Shown: piece after piece, positions 18,400 through 30,335 of the stretch | Layout of the letters: the number at the start of each line of letters is the position of its first letter | How positions within the stretch are numbered: the stretch's first letter is position 1 | NCBI RefSeq assembly: GCF_950023065.1 | Contig: NC_088680.1 | Coordinates: forward strand, 11,396,559 to 11,460,558 | Direction of reading: 5' to 3' | Length of the DNA: 64,000 nucleotides | From: Planococcus citri | Taxonomy: Eukaryota > Arthropoda > Insecta > Hemiptera > Pseudococcidae | Program-made: the position numbers and the translations under genes | Notes under the pieces: generated by a model | The model's database searches: none | Told to the model about the DNA's origin: nothing | Seen by the model: the letters and a program-made list of their open reading frames with translations, nothing else

Positions 18400-20935
18400 T
18401 ATAGGACAGATAATATGGTCGAAGGATAGTACTAAAAATGTACATAGAACCTCGGCTAGCTGCGAGAGTATAAGTATAATAAATAAACCAACTCGATAGA
18501 TAAAAATTTACGACGAGGATGAGGATAAACAAAAGCCCAGAGTGAGTGGACATGACACTCCGAAGCAGACATGAACGATGTGATAAGGATGATGAAATTT
18601 AACAACGTCGTCGGGTCGTTTAATTAAATGTGTAATGTTTGCCCAACGCGTATCAAGAAGCGTCCGATGATTTTACGTAGTAAACATATTAAAGTACAGC
18701 GGCCACCGAGCGTTGTGGCGCCTCGAGCCAAAGAGGACAGCAAGAAGCAAGAAGAAGAGGGCAGATGTCGTAAAATAACCCAGCATCGCGACGACCTATT
18801 CTGGTTTGTGGTCCAATCCCAAGAAGCATATTGGATCGTAAAATACCGACCAGCAGATCGTCGTCCATAGTTTAATCAAAAACAACGCCGAATACAACAA
18901 GCTGCTCGTTAGGGCATTTGTCACGTAATTTTATAAATAAATGCGTCCAGTTTTATAAACGAGCGAACAAAGATACCAGAGAAACAGAGAGAGAGAGACA
19001 GATGCAGAATAAGACGACGTTGCAGCCAAGGTTTTTATCCTGTCCATCCTCTTGATTTTTTTTCCTTTTTCGAGGATCGACTGGACTGAACCGAACGATG
19101 AGAAAAACACGAAACCAGGGAATGAATATAAAGGCAGAAATCAGACACGGGAGTCATAAACTTTCTCATTTCTTTTTGTTGTGTATTTTTTTCAATTCGG
19201 ATGCTCGGGGTTGGGGGTAGGTTAAAAAAACGGTACCAAAGATGCCGCGCTAATGTGGTCGAATAAGACGTCAATGTCACAATATATCGGGAGTTAATTT
19301 TATTTACAACTGTGTTGACGTAATGACCCAAATTCTTTTGAAAATATCACATAAGATACTGCAGGACGTATTGTTCGAATAAGGGATGGTTGTGTTTTTT
19401 TTTTGGTGGCTGGAGATGTAATGTAGATACGCGATGAAATGCTCGCGTACGGGATCGAATGATTGTTTAAATGTCTGCGCTTCTTTTTAATAGAGGTATC
19501 GAACAGAAGCAGTATAATAGATCTATTTATCGAGTAGTTCGAGAAAAAGTTTAGAGTTCTTTTTTTTCATTATGTTTTTTCGGTTGTAAATTTTAGTGTA
19601 ACGTTTGGTTGAGGTTTGTAAGGAGACAGGATACCGTTTTTGTGATGTGTTGCTTTTTATTGTGTATTCTTCTCTTAGGTAATGTAGATGTGATGCTGAT
19701 GCTGAAGATGTTGCAGGGTAAGAATAAGCTTCTGGTCTGTGTGTATGAGAGTTTCGAGTATAAATGAGGAGTGCATTCGATGTGTATTTTTCTAGAAATG
19801 ATCAATGGTATTTGATGCCAGACCATGAAGAGTTTCGAGAGGAGTAAGAGGAGGGTGGGTTGGAGTTTTTTATTACCAAAAATGAGCTGATATTTGAAAT
19901 CAGTATTATCAAAATCCTAGTCACACGATTTTTTGCATTTGTTAGATTTTTATGGAAATTCGATGGATCACAGAGGGAGTAGAAATGATGAAATTCAAGA
20001 AATAAGTTGATATTATGGAATTTGGAGTTTTCAAAAACATTATCGAAAAATAGATACAACCCATTTATTTTTTAAAAATTTTATTTTGTTTTTTAAAAAT
20101 CACTCAAAAATTTCCATTAAATAAACAAAAAGTTACAAATACCTACTTTGTTTAAAATGTATTTTTTGAGCATTTTTAAAGAATTTTGAGCTCCGAAATA
20201 AAGCAAATCTCGAAAATCAAGATATTGGCCTCGAAAGGGTAGTCCCAGGTTTACTAAAATGTCTCTTTTTACAAGTACATTCTTCCTATCTATTCATAGA
20301 CATTATTCATTCTTCTGTTGGAATTTGATACTCGAAGATGTTGAAAAAAAAGAAAGAAAAAAAAAGAGAGGCTTCTGCAAAGGAAGAAAAAATGCAATTA
20401 ATAATCGATACTTATTTATTGCTTATTTCGTTAGTTCACAATCATTTAAGTTTCATTATAGTATTTGTAATTTTAGACGAAAGATAATTTGAAAAAAAAA
20501 GTATTGTATGTAAAATGATGAATTAAGTACTACAAAGTTGTTGTGATTTGAATTTTGAATCATTCTGAGAGGAGAAATGCGGTTGCAAACACGGTTTAGA
20601 TTTAAATCATAAAACTCATGGTGAGAATTATAACAAGTATTGAACAAATCGAAAACGAAGTAGCTATCTTCAATAACCGTTCGTTTTGATAATTTTTCGA
20701 CACTAATTCCTCATTAGCGTTATCGCCGTTAAAAGATGTAATGTCATCTGACGATATTGTTTCAATCCGCGTCATTTTCGCCTCTGCTTCCTTCCGAATC
20801 TGTCAATTTCTAAATTAAAAAAATTAGATAGCCTATTGCTGAGATTCATGTGTTCTATAATAAAGTATAGGTATGTATGTGGTAAGAAGTTCAGTAGAAC
20901 TTTGAAATGGCTGAATTAGGTAGATCAGTTTTAGA
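18400..20935. other. Mostly unique DNA right of the fold-back element, no convincing gene
   Basis: I see no ordered repeat or known domain. The plus frame at 18,628-18,870 (80 aa, Lys/Arg-rich start, ends HRDDLFWFVVQSQEAYWIVK) lies in a locally GC-richer stretch and is the least unlikely coding candidate. It has no recognised family. Frames at 18,242-18,553(-), 19,035-19,331(-), 19,593-19,826(-), 19,802-20,059(-) and 20,259-20,492(+) are short and featureless. Confidence 0.4.
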
Positions 20936-21030
20936 CCTCTCGATCAAAAATCGATTATAATTGGCCTTCAAAAATCGATTCATTTCAGATTTTCGATCTA
21001 GTTTGATCAATTATGTTTAAGAATGGAAGA
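20936..21030 (+). repeat. Isolated diverged copy of the ATCGATT satellite
   Basis: CTCGATCAAAAATCGATTAT, then CAAAAATCGATTCATTTCAG and TTTTCGATCTAGTTTGATCA, matches the longer unit seen at 2.29 kb and 22.2-23.1 kb, in the same orientation. Confidence 0.65.
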
Positions 21031-21050
21031 TGACTGTTGTCTATTTCCAG

Positions 21051-21103
21051 GACGTTTTTGTCTCCCGGTTACAGTTGGACTTGTACATTTTTTCACGTCT
21101 TTC
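21051..21103 (+). other. Possible 53-bp cryptic exon
   Basis: A pyrimidine-rich acceptor-like end (TGTCTATTTCCAG, ending 21,050) precedes a stretch that is less AT-rich than its surroundings. A consensus-like donor GTAAGT follows at 21,104-21,109. One frame stays open across it. There is no homology or neighbouring exon to support it. Confidence 0.15.
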
Positions 21104-21109
21104 GTAAGT

Positions 21110-21779
21110 GCTGATTTTCTATACCTATTAAGTCTCAACTTGGTTTATCAATTTTCTTAAAATTTGATTTCAACTGAATTGAAACGATTTTTATGCTCTA
21201 GAATTTTGTTTTCGTAAATGTTTTTTAGGATGGTTAATTTAAAAATATGTAGAATAATGTTAATATTTCTCAAAGTACCTACACGTACATAAAGATCTCA
21301 GAAGCTCTGCTTGTTTTTCACGAATATCTTTCGAACAAACCGTCCTACAGAAAAATTAATTGTAGCTTTAAGGAGAAAGAAAATTTTTTGCTTCACAATT
21401 TTCCACGAATTCATTTTTTTCCTAGGATGCAAAGTTAGTTTTCTCATAAATAATATGTAATGGGTAAAAAATCACTGTTAATGTTGAAAAATACCTACAT
21501 AAATAATTTTTTTAAAGAATCTACTTACATAATGTAGTAAATTTTGAATCCAAATGAGAGGATAAAAAAATCGTTTTAGACGAGTTTTGACAACGTTGTG
21601 TGAAAGAGGAGGTCTTCAATTACCAAAATGATAAGAAAATTCGAAAAAGTGGCGATAAATCATAAAAGTTTGAAAAAATGTAGGTACAAGTCCAAATTCA
21701 ACCGAGAGATTAAACCGCAAGGGCGAGTGAAAAATGAATTGGAATTTTAGCCATGAAATTAGACATTGCAAATAAAATA
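21110..21779. other. AT-rich spacer
   Basis: No gene or ordered repeat was seen. Confidence 0.4.
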
Positions 21780-21783
21780 CAAT

Positions 21784-21965
21784 TGATCGAATTTCAAAGA
21801 TCGATTAATCGAATCGCAAATATCGATTAATCGAATCGCAAATATCGATTAATCGAATCGCAAAGATCGATTAATCGAATCGCAAAGATCGATTAATCGA
21901 ATCTCAAAGATAGATGAATTGAATCTCAAAGATAGATTAATCGAATCTCTAAGATCGATTAACAA
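21784..21965 (+). repeat. 22-bp minisatellite ATCGATTAATCGAATCGCAAAK
   Basis: About eight head-to-tail 22-bp units lie here. The first copies are nearly perfect (CGCAAA(T/G)ATCGATTAATCGAAT) and decay to TCTCAAAGATAGATTAATCGAA rightwards. It is a recent short-unit expansion within the wider ATCGATT family. Confidence 0.85.
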
Positions 21966-23096
21966 GTTTCGATCTCGCATGATGGATTATATAGTTTGAA
22001 GTGAGAAATAAATTAAATACAATTGATCGAATTTCAATGATGATAGATTAATCGAATCTCTAAGATCGATTCACAAGTTTCGATCTCGCATGTTGAATTA
22101 TAGATAATTATATATAGTTTGAAGTGAGAAATTAATTTTACATTCACAGAATTTAGATCTACTGATCCCCGATCAAAAATCGATAATGATCGATTAATCG
22201 CATCTCAAAAATTGATTTTCAAGTTTCGATTTTAAATGATGGATAATATAAGTACCTATTGTTCGAAATGACGAATAAATCATTTTACACTTGAAATTTG
22301 GATGTTTTGATCAAAAATTGATAATGATCGATTTATCGAATCTCAAAAATCGATTTTAGAGTTTCGATTTCAAATGATGGATGATGTTGTTTGAAACAAA
22401 AATCGACAATAATCGATTAATCGAATTTCAAAAATCGATAATGATCGATTTATCGAATCTCAAAAATTGATAATGATTGATTCATCGAATCTCAAAAATC
22501 GACTTTCGACTTTCGAGTTTCGATTATCAAATGATGGAGAATATTGTTCTAAATGACGATATGACAAATGAATTTATTTTGCATTTAAAATTTGGATCGT
22601 CTGATCGAAAATCAATAATGATCGAGTAATCGAATCTCAAAAATCGATTTTCGAGTTTCCCAACCATAAACCGTCGTCTTCGACCCAGACTTTTCCAAGA
22701 TATTCAGGTTTAAAATCCTGCCCCTTTAATTTTTATCTTTAAATAATTATTGATACCTGTTATCTTTTTGCAATAAAGTTGTAAAAACTGAACCAAATAA
22801 ATAAAATTGATTGATTGATGATTTTAAATGATGGTTAATATTTTTCGAAATGACAAATAAATTATTTTGCACTTAAAATTTCGAACTTTTTATCAAAAAT
22901 TGATAATGATCGATTTATCGAATCTCAAAAATCGATTTTCGAGTTTCGATTTCAAATGATGGATAAAATAGTATTCAAAATTACGAATAAATTACTTATT
23001 TTACACTCAAAATTTGGATCTTTTGATCGAAAATCGATAATGATCGATTTATCGAATCTCAAAAATCGATTTTCGAGTTTCAATTTCAAGTGATGA
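21966..23096 (+). repeat. ATCGATT satellite block 2 (long-unit form)
   Basis: A unit of roughly 130-150 bp recurs near 22,165, 22,305, 22,430, 22,600, 22,880 and 23,010. It reads GATC(A/G)AAAATYGATAATGATC, ATT(T/A)ATCGAATCTCAAAAAT, CGATTTTCGAGTTTCGATTT, then CAAATGATGGATAAT, TTCGAAATGACGAATAAAT and a TTTACACTTAAAATTTGGAT-like end. It is homologous to the block at 2.24-3.96 kb. The last unit is cut within its CAAGTGATG segment, where the 453-bp satellite starts. Confidence 0.8.
22659..22820 (+). mobile_element. Short retroelement 3' end inserted in satellite block 2
   Basis: The repeat text GAGTTTC|GATTTTAAATGATGG is split by about 160 bp of unrelated, less AT-rich sequence beginning CCAACCATAAACCGTCG. 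It contains AATAAA at 22,772-22,777 and ends in AAATTGATTGATTGATG. That looks like a 5'-truncated LINE or SINE copy with a polyadenylation signal and a short (ATTG)n tail. The fragment is too short to assign a clade. Confidence 0.6.
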
Positions 23097-23549
23097 GTAG
23101 GCAGAAGGGGCCAACAAAACCACTGGATAAAATGTCGCCCAAACGTGCTGAAAATTTGGGAGTGGGGGTTTTTTGGGACGGCGAATTCAATGCCGCAAAC
23201 CGCAGCTCATGAAGCCTCATTGTTCTCGTAGAATTTCCAGTTTTCGACAAAAATGTGGATTTTGCAAGAAACGAATTCCAGCAAATGAGTCGAGAATGGG
23301 TTCCAGGGGAGTTTTCGGGGTCGAGGAATTCATTGCAACAATCGGTAGCCTGCTACAGTTTGATTGGAAGCCTGTGTGGCGGTTTTGCACAATGAAAAGT
23401 ACCAAAAACGCCACTTATGCGCATCGCCCGTGAAAACGAACATCATATTCGAAATCAGCGACCCAAAATTAGTCACAAGTCGTCTTTGTTGCGGACAAAT
23501 CGCTCACTTTTATCCACCCCAATTTGATTCCACCATTGCCTACTAGGGA
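23097..23549 (+). repeat. Edge monomer of the satellite, with private variants
   Basis: The first unit is joined to satellite block 2 at GTGATGA|GTAGGCAGAAGG. It carries changes absent or rare elsewhere: CTCGTAGAATTT for CTCGTGGAATTT, CTGCTACAG for TTGCTAGAG, CCTGTGTGGCGG for CCTGTGGAGCGG, and AACATCATATTC for AACGTCATATTC. This fits the usual poor homogenisation of units at an array border. Confidence 0.9.
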
Positions 23550-24455
23550 GTAGGCAGAAGGGGCCAACAAAACCACTGGATAAAATGTCGCCCAAACGTG
23601 CTGAAAATTTGGGAGTGATGGTTTTTTGGGACGGCGAATTCAATGCCGCAAACCGCAGCTCATGAAGCCTCATTGTTCTCGTGGAATTTCCAGTTTTCGA
23701 CAAAAATGTGAATTTTGCAAGAAACGAATTCCAGCAAATGAGTCGAGAATGGGTTCCAGGGGGGTTTTCGGGGTCGAGGAATTCATTGCAACAATCGGTA
23801 GCTTGCTAGAGTTTGATTGGAAGCCTGTGGAGCGGTTTTGCACAATGAAAAGTACCAAAAACGCCACTTATGCGCATCGCCCGTGAATATGAACGTCATA
23901 TTCGAAATCAGCGACCCAAAATTAGTCACAAGTCGTCTTTGTTGCGGACAAATCGCTCACTTTTATCCACCCCAATTTGATTCCACCATTGCCTACTAGG
24001 GAGTAGGCAGAAGGGTCCAACAAAACCACTGGATAAAATGTCGCCCAAACGTGCTGAAAATTTGGGAATGGGGGTTTTTTGGGACGGCGAATTCAATGCC
24101 GCAAACCGCAGCTCATGAAGCCTCATTGTTCTCGTGGAATTTCCAGTTTTCGACAAAAATGTGAATTTTTCAAGAAACAAATTCCAGCAAATGAGTCGAG
24201 AATGGGTTCCAGGGGGGTTTTCGGGGTCGAGGAATTCATTGCAACAATCGGTAGCCTGCTAGAGTTTGATTGGAAGCCTGTGGAGCGGTTTTGCACAATG
24301 AAAAGTACCAAAAACGCCACTTATGCGCATCGCCCGTGAATATGAACGTCATATTCGAAATCAGCGACCCAAAATTAGTCACAAGTCGTCTTTGTTGCGG
24401 ACAAATCGCTCACTTTTATCCACCCCAATTTGATTCCACCATTGCCTACTAGGGA

Positions 24456-27169
24456 GTAGGCAGAAGGGGCCAACAAAACCACTGGATAAAATGTCGCCCA
24501 AACGTGCTGAAAATTTGGGAATGGGGGTTTTTTGGGACGGCGAATTCAATGCCGCAAACCGCAGCTCATGAAGCCTCATTGTTCTCGTGGAATTTCCAGT
24601 TTTCGACAAAAATGTGAATTTTGCAAGAAACGAATTCCAGCAAATGAGTCGAGAATGGGTTCCAGGGGGGTTTTCGGGGTCGAGGAATTCATCGCAACAA
24701 TCGGTAGCTTGCTAGAGTTTGATTGGAAGCCTGTGGAGCGGTTTTGCACAATGAAAAGTACCAAAAACGCCACTTATGCGCATCGCCCGTGAAAACGAAC
24801 GTCATATTCGAAATCAGCGACCCAAAATTAGTCACAAGTCGTCTTTGTTGCGGACAAATCGCTCACTTTTATCCACCCCAATTTGATTCCACCATTGCCT
24901 ACTAGGGAGTAGGCAGAAGGGGCCAACAAAACCACTGGATAAAATGTCGCCCAAACGTGCTGAAAATTTGGGAATGGGGGTTTTTTGGGACGGCGAATTC
25001 AATGCCGCAAACCGCAGCTCATGAAACCTCATTGTTCTCGTGGAATTTCCAGTTTTTGACAAAAATGTGGATTTTGCAAGAAACGAATTCCAGCAAATGA
25101 GTCGAGAATGGGTTCCAGGGGGGTTTCGGGGTCGAGGAATTCATCGCAACAATCGGTAGCCTGCTAGAGTTTGATTGGAAGCCTGTGGAGCGGTTTTGCA
25201 CAATGAAAAGTACCAAAAACGCCACTTATGCGCATCGCCCGTGAATATGAACGTCATATTCGAAATCAGCGACCCAAAATTAGTCACAAGTCGTCTTTGT
25301 TGCGGACAAATCGCTCACTTTTATCCACCCCAATTTGATTCCACCATTGCCTACTAGGGAGTAGGCAGAAGGGGCCAACAAAACCACTGGATAAAATGTC
25401 GCCCAAACGTGCTGAAAATTTGGGAATGGGGGTTTTTTGGGACGGCGAATTCAATGCCGCAAACCGCAGCTCATGAAACCTCATTGTTCTCGTGGAATTT
25501 CCAGTTTTTGACAAAAATGTGGATTTTGCAAGAAACGAATTCCAGCAAATGAGTCGAGAATGGGTTCCAGGGGGGTTTCGGGGTCGAGGAATTCATCGCA
25601 ACAATCGGTAGCCTGCTAGAGTTTGATTGGAAGCCTGTGGAGCGGTTTTGCACAATGAAAAGTACCAAAAACGCCACTTATGCGCATCGCCCGTGAATAT
25701 GAACGTCATATTCGAAATCAGCGACCCAAAATTAGTCACAAGTCGTCTTTGTTGCGAACAAATCGCTCACTTTTATCCACCCCAATTTGATTCCACCATT
25801 GCCTACTAGGGAGTAGGCAGAAGGGGCCAACAAAACCACTGGATAAAATGTCGCCCAAACGTGCTGAAAATTTGGGAATGGGGGTTTTTTGGGACGGCGA
25901 ATTCAATGCCGCAAACCGCAGCTCATGAAGCCTCATTGTTCTCGTGGAATTTCCAGTTTTCGACAAAAATGTGAATTTTGCAAGAAACGAATTCCAGCAA
26001 ATGAGTCGAGAATGGGTTCCAGGGGGGTTTTCGGGGTCGAGGAATTCATCGCAACAATCGGTAGCTTGCTAGAGTTTGATTGGAAGCCTGTGGAGCGGTT
26101 TTGCACAATGAAAAGTACCAAAAACGCCACTTATGCGCATCGCCCGTGAAAACGAACGTCATATTCGAAATCAGCGACCCAAAATTAGTCACAAGTCGTC
26201 TTTGTTGCGGACAAATCGCTCACTTTTATCCACCCCAATTTGATTCCACCATTGCCTACTAGGGAGTAGGCAGAAGGGGCCAACAAAACCACTGGATAAA
26301 ATGTCGCCCAAACGTGCTGAAAATTTGGGAATGGGGGTTTTTTGGGACGGCGAATTCAATGCCGCAAACCGCAGCTCATGAAACCTCATTGTTCTCGTGG
26401 AATTTCCAGTTTTTGACAAAAATGTGGATTTTGCAAGAAACGAATTCCAGCAAATGAGTCGAGAATGGGTTCCAGGGGGGTTTCGGGGTCGAGGAATTCA
26501 TCGCAACAATCGGTAGCCTGCTAGAGTTTGATTGGAAGCCTGTGGAGCGGTTTTGCACAATGAAAAGTACCAAAAACGCCACTTATGCGCATCGCCCGTG
26601 AATATGAACGTCATATTCGAAATCAGCGACCCAAAATTAGTCACAAGTCGTCTTTGTTGCGGACAAATCGCTCACTTTTATCCACCCCAATTTGATTCCA
26701 CCATTGCCTACTAGGGAGTAGGCAGAAGGGGCCAACAAAACCACTGGATAAAATGTCGCCCAAACGTGCTGAAAATTTGGGAATGGGGGTTTTTTGGGAC
26801 GGCGAATTCAATGCCGCAAACCGCAGCTCATGAAACCTCATTGTTCTCGTGGAATTTCCAGTTTTTGACAAAAATGTGGATTTTGCAAGAAACGAATTCC
26901 AGCAAATGAGTCGAGAATGGGTTCCAGGGGGGTTTCGGGGTCGAGGAATTCATCGCAACAATCGGTAGCCTGCTAGAGTTTGATTGGAAGCCTGTGGAGC
27001 GGTTTTGCACAATGAAAAGTACCAAAAACGCCACTTATGCGCATCGCCCGTGAATATGAACGTCATATTCGAAATCAGCGACCCAAAATTAGTCACAAGT
27101 CGTCTTTGTTGCGAACAAATCGCTCACTTTTATCCACCCCAATTTGATTCCACCATTGCCTACTAGGGA
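24456..27169 (+). repeat. A-B-B trimer higher-order repeat, two consecutive copies
   Basis: Units at 24,456-25,812 and 25,813-27,169 repeat the order A with GAAAACG and GCGGAC, then B with GAATATG and GCGGAC, then B with GAATATG and GCGAAC. The period is 1,357 bp. The same triplet recurs at 28,979-30,335. Confidence 0.85.
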
Positions 27170-28978
27170 GTAGGCAGAAGGGGCCAACAAAACCACTGGA
27201 TAAAATGTCGCCCAAACGTGCTGAAAATTTGGGAATGGGGGTTTTTTGGGACGGCGAATTCAATGCCGCAAACCGCAGCTCATGAAACCTCATTGTTCTC
27301 GTGGAATTTCCAGTTTTTGACAAAAATGTGGATTTTGCAAGAAACGAATTCCAGCAAATGAGTCGAGAATGGGTTCCAGGGGGGTTTCGGGGTCGAGGAA
27401 TTCATCGCAACAATCGGTAGCCTGCTAGAGTTTGATTGGAAGCCTGTGGAGCGGTTTTGCACAATGAAAAGTACCAAAAACGCCACTTATGCGCATCGCC
27501 CGTGAAAACGAACGTCATATTCGAAATCAGCGACCCAAAATTAGTCACAAGTCGTCTTTGTTGCGGACAAATCGCTCACTTTTATCCACCCCAATTTGAT
27601 TCCACCATTGCCTACTAGGGAGTAGGCAGAAGGGGCCAACAAAACCACTGGATAAAATGTCGCCCAAACGTGCTGAAAATTTGGGAATGGGGGTTTTTTG
27701 GGACGGCGAATTCAATGCCGCAAACCGCAGCTCATGAAGCCTCATTGTTCTCGTGGAATTTCCAGTTTTCGACAAAAATGTGAATTTTGCAAGAAACGAA
27801 TTCCAGCAAATGAGTCGAGAATGGGTTCCAGGGGGGTTTTCGGGGTCGAGGAATTCATCGCAACAATCGGTAGCTTGCTAGAGTTTGATTGGAAGCCTGT
27901 GGAGCGGTTTTGCACAATGAAAAGTACCAAAAACGCCACTTATGCGCATCGCCCGTGAATATGAACGTCATATTCGAAATCAGCGACCCAAAATTAGTCA
28001 CAAGTCGTCTTTGTTGCGAACAAATCGCTCACTTTTATCCACCCCAATTTGATTCCACCATTGCCTACTAGGGAGTAGGCAGAAGGGGCCAACAAAACCA
28101 CTGGATAAAATGTCGCCCAAACGTGCTGAAAATTTGGGAATGGGGGTTTTTTGGGACGGCGAATTCAATGCCGCAAACCGCAGCTCATGAAACCTCATTG
28201 TTCTCGTGGAATTTCCAGTTTTTGACAAAAATGTGGATTTTGCAAGAAACGAATTCCAGCAAATGAGTCGAGAATGGGTTCCAGGGGGGTTTCGGGGTCG
28301 AGGAATTCATCGCAACAATCGGTAGCCTGCTAGAGTTTGATTGGAAGCCTGTGGAGCGGTTTTGCACAATGAAAAGTACCAAAAACGCCACTTATGCGCA
28401 TCGCCCGTGAATATGAACGTCATATTCGAAATCAGCGACCCAAAATTAGTCACAAGTCGTCTTTGTTGCGAACAAATCGCTCACTTTTATCCACCCCAAT
28501 TTGATTCCACCATTGCCTACTAGGGAGTAGGCAGAAGGGGCCAACAAAACCACTGGATAAAATGTCGCCCAAACGTGCTGAAAATTTGGGAATGGGGGTT
28601 TTTTGGGACGGCGAATTCAATGCCGCAAACCGCAGCTCATGAAACCTCATTGTTCTCGTGGAATTTCCAGTTTTTGACAAAAATGTGGATTTTGCAAGAA
28701 ACGAATTCCAGCAAATGAGTCGAGAATGGGTTCCAGGGGGGTTTCGGGGTCGAGGAATTCATCGCAACAATCGGTAGCCTGCTAGAGTTTGATTGGAAGC
28801 CTGTGGAGCGGTTTTGCACAATGAAAAGTACCAAAAACGCCACTTATGCGCATCGCCCGTGAAAACGAACGTCATATTCGAAATCAGCGACCCAAAATTA
28901 GTCACAAGTCGTCTTTGTTGCGGACAAATCGCTCACTTTTATCCACCCCAATTTGATTCCACCATTGCCTACTAGGGA

Positions 28979-30335
28979 GTAGGCAGAAGGGGCCAACAAA
29001 ACCACTGGATAAAATGTCGCCCAAACGTGCTGAAAATTTGGGAATGGGGGTTTTTTGGGACGGCGAATTCAATGCCGCAAACCGCAGCTCATGAAGCCTC
29101 ATTGTTCTCGTGGAATTTCCAGTTTTCGACAAAAATGTGAATTTTGCAAGAAACGAATTCCAGCAAATGAGTCGAGAATGGGTTCCAGGGGGGTTTTCGG
29201 GGTCGAGGAATTCATCGCAACAATCGGTAGCTTGCTAGAGTTTGATTGGAAGCCTGTGGAGCGGTTTTGCACAATGAAAAGTACCAAAAACGCCACTTAT
29301 GCGCATCGCCCGTGAAAACGAACGTCATATTCGAAATCAGCGACCCAAAATTAGTCACAAGTCGTCTTTGTTGCGGACAAATCGCTCACTTTTATCCACC
29401 CCAATTTGATTCCACCATTGCCTACTAGGGAGTAGGCAGAAGGGGCCAACAAAACCACTGGATAAAATGTCGCCCAAACGTGCTGAAAATTTGGGAATGG
29501 GGGTTTTTTGGGACGGCGAATTCAATGCCGCAAACCGCAGCTCATGAAACCTCATTGTTCTCGTGGAATTTCCAGTTTTTGACAAAAATGTGGATTTTGC
29601 AAGAAACGAATTCCAGCAAATGAGTCGAGAATGGGTTCCAGGGGGGTTTCGGGGTCGAGGAATTCATCGCAACAATCGGTAGCCTGCTAGAGTTTGATTG
29701 GAAGCCTGTGGAGCGGTTTTGCACAATGAAAAGTACCAAAAACGCCACTTATGCGCATCGCCCGTGAATATGAACGTCATATTCGAAATCAGCGACCCAA
29801 AATTAGTCACAAGTCGTCTTTGTTGCGGACAAATCGCTCACTTTTATCCACCCCAATTTGATTCCACCATTGCCTACTAGGGAGTAGGCAGAAGGGGCCA
29901 ACAAAACCACTGGATAAAATGTCGCCCAAACGTGCTGAAAATTTGGGAATGGGGGTTTTTTGGGACGGCGAATTCAATGCCGCAAACCGCAGCTCATGAA
30001 ACCTCATTGTTCTCGTGGAATTTCCAGTTTTTGACAAAAATGTGGATTTTGCAAGAAACGAATTCCAGCAAATGAGTCGAGAATGGGTTCCAGGGGGGTT
30101 TCGGGGTCGAGGAATTCATCGCAACAATCGGTAGCCTGCTAGAGTTTGATTGGAAGCCTGTGGAGCGGTTTTGCACAATGAAAAGTACCAAAAACGCCAC
30201 TTATGCGCATCGCCCGTGAATATGAACGTCATATTCGAAATCAGCGACCCAAAATTAGTCACAAGTCGTCTTTGTTGCGAACAAATCGCTCACTTTTATC
30301 CACCCCAATTTGATTCCACCATTGCCTACTAGGGA
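28979..30335 (+). repeat. A-B-B trimer higher-order repeat, third copy
   Basis: This has the same marker order as the two copies at 24.5-27.2 kb. It is separated from them by four units in a different order. Confidence 0.8.

Noticed and set aside
18628..18870. 80-aa plus-strand protein
   Set aside because: It is short, has no domain or homologue I recognise and no flanking splice or promoter evidence, so it is mentioned only as the least unlikely candidate in that spacer.
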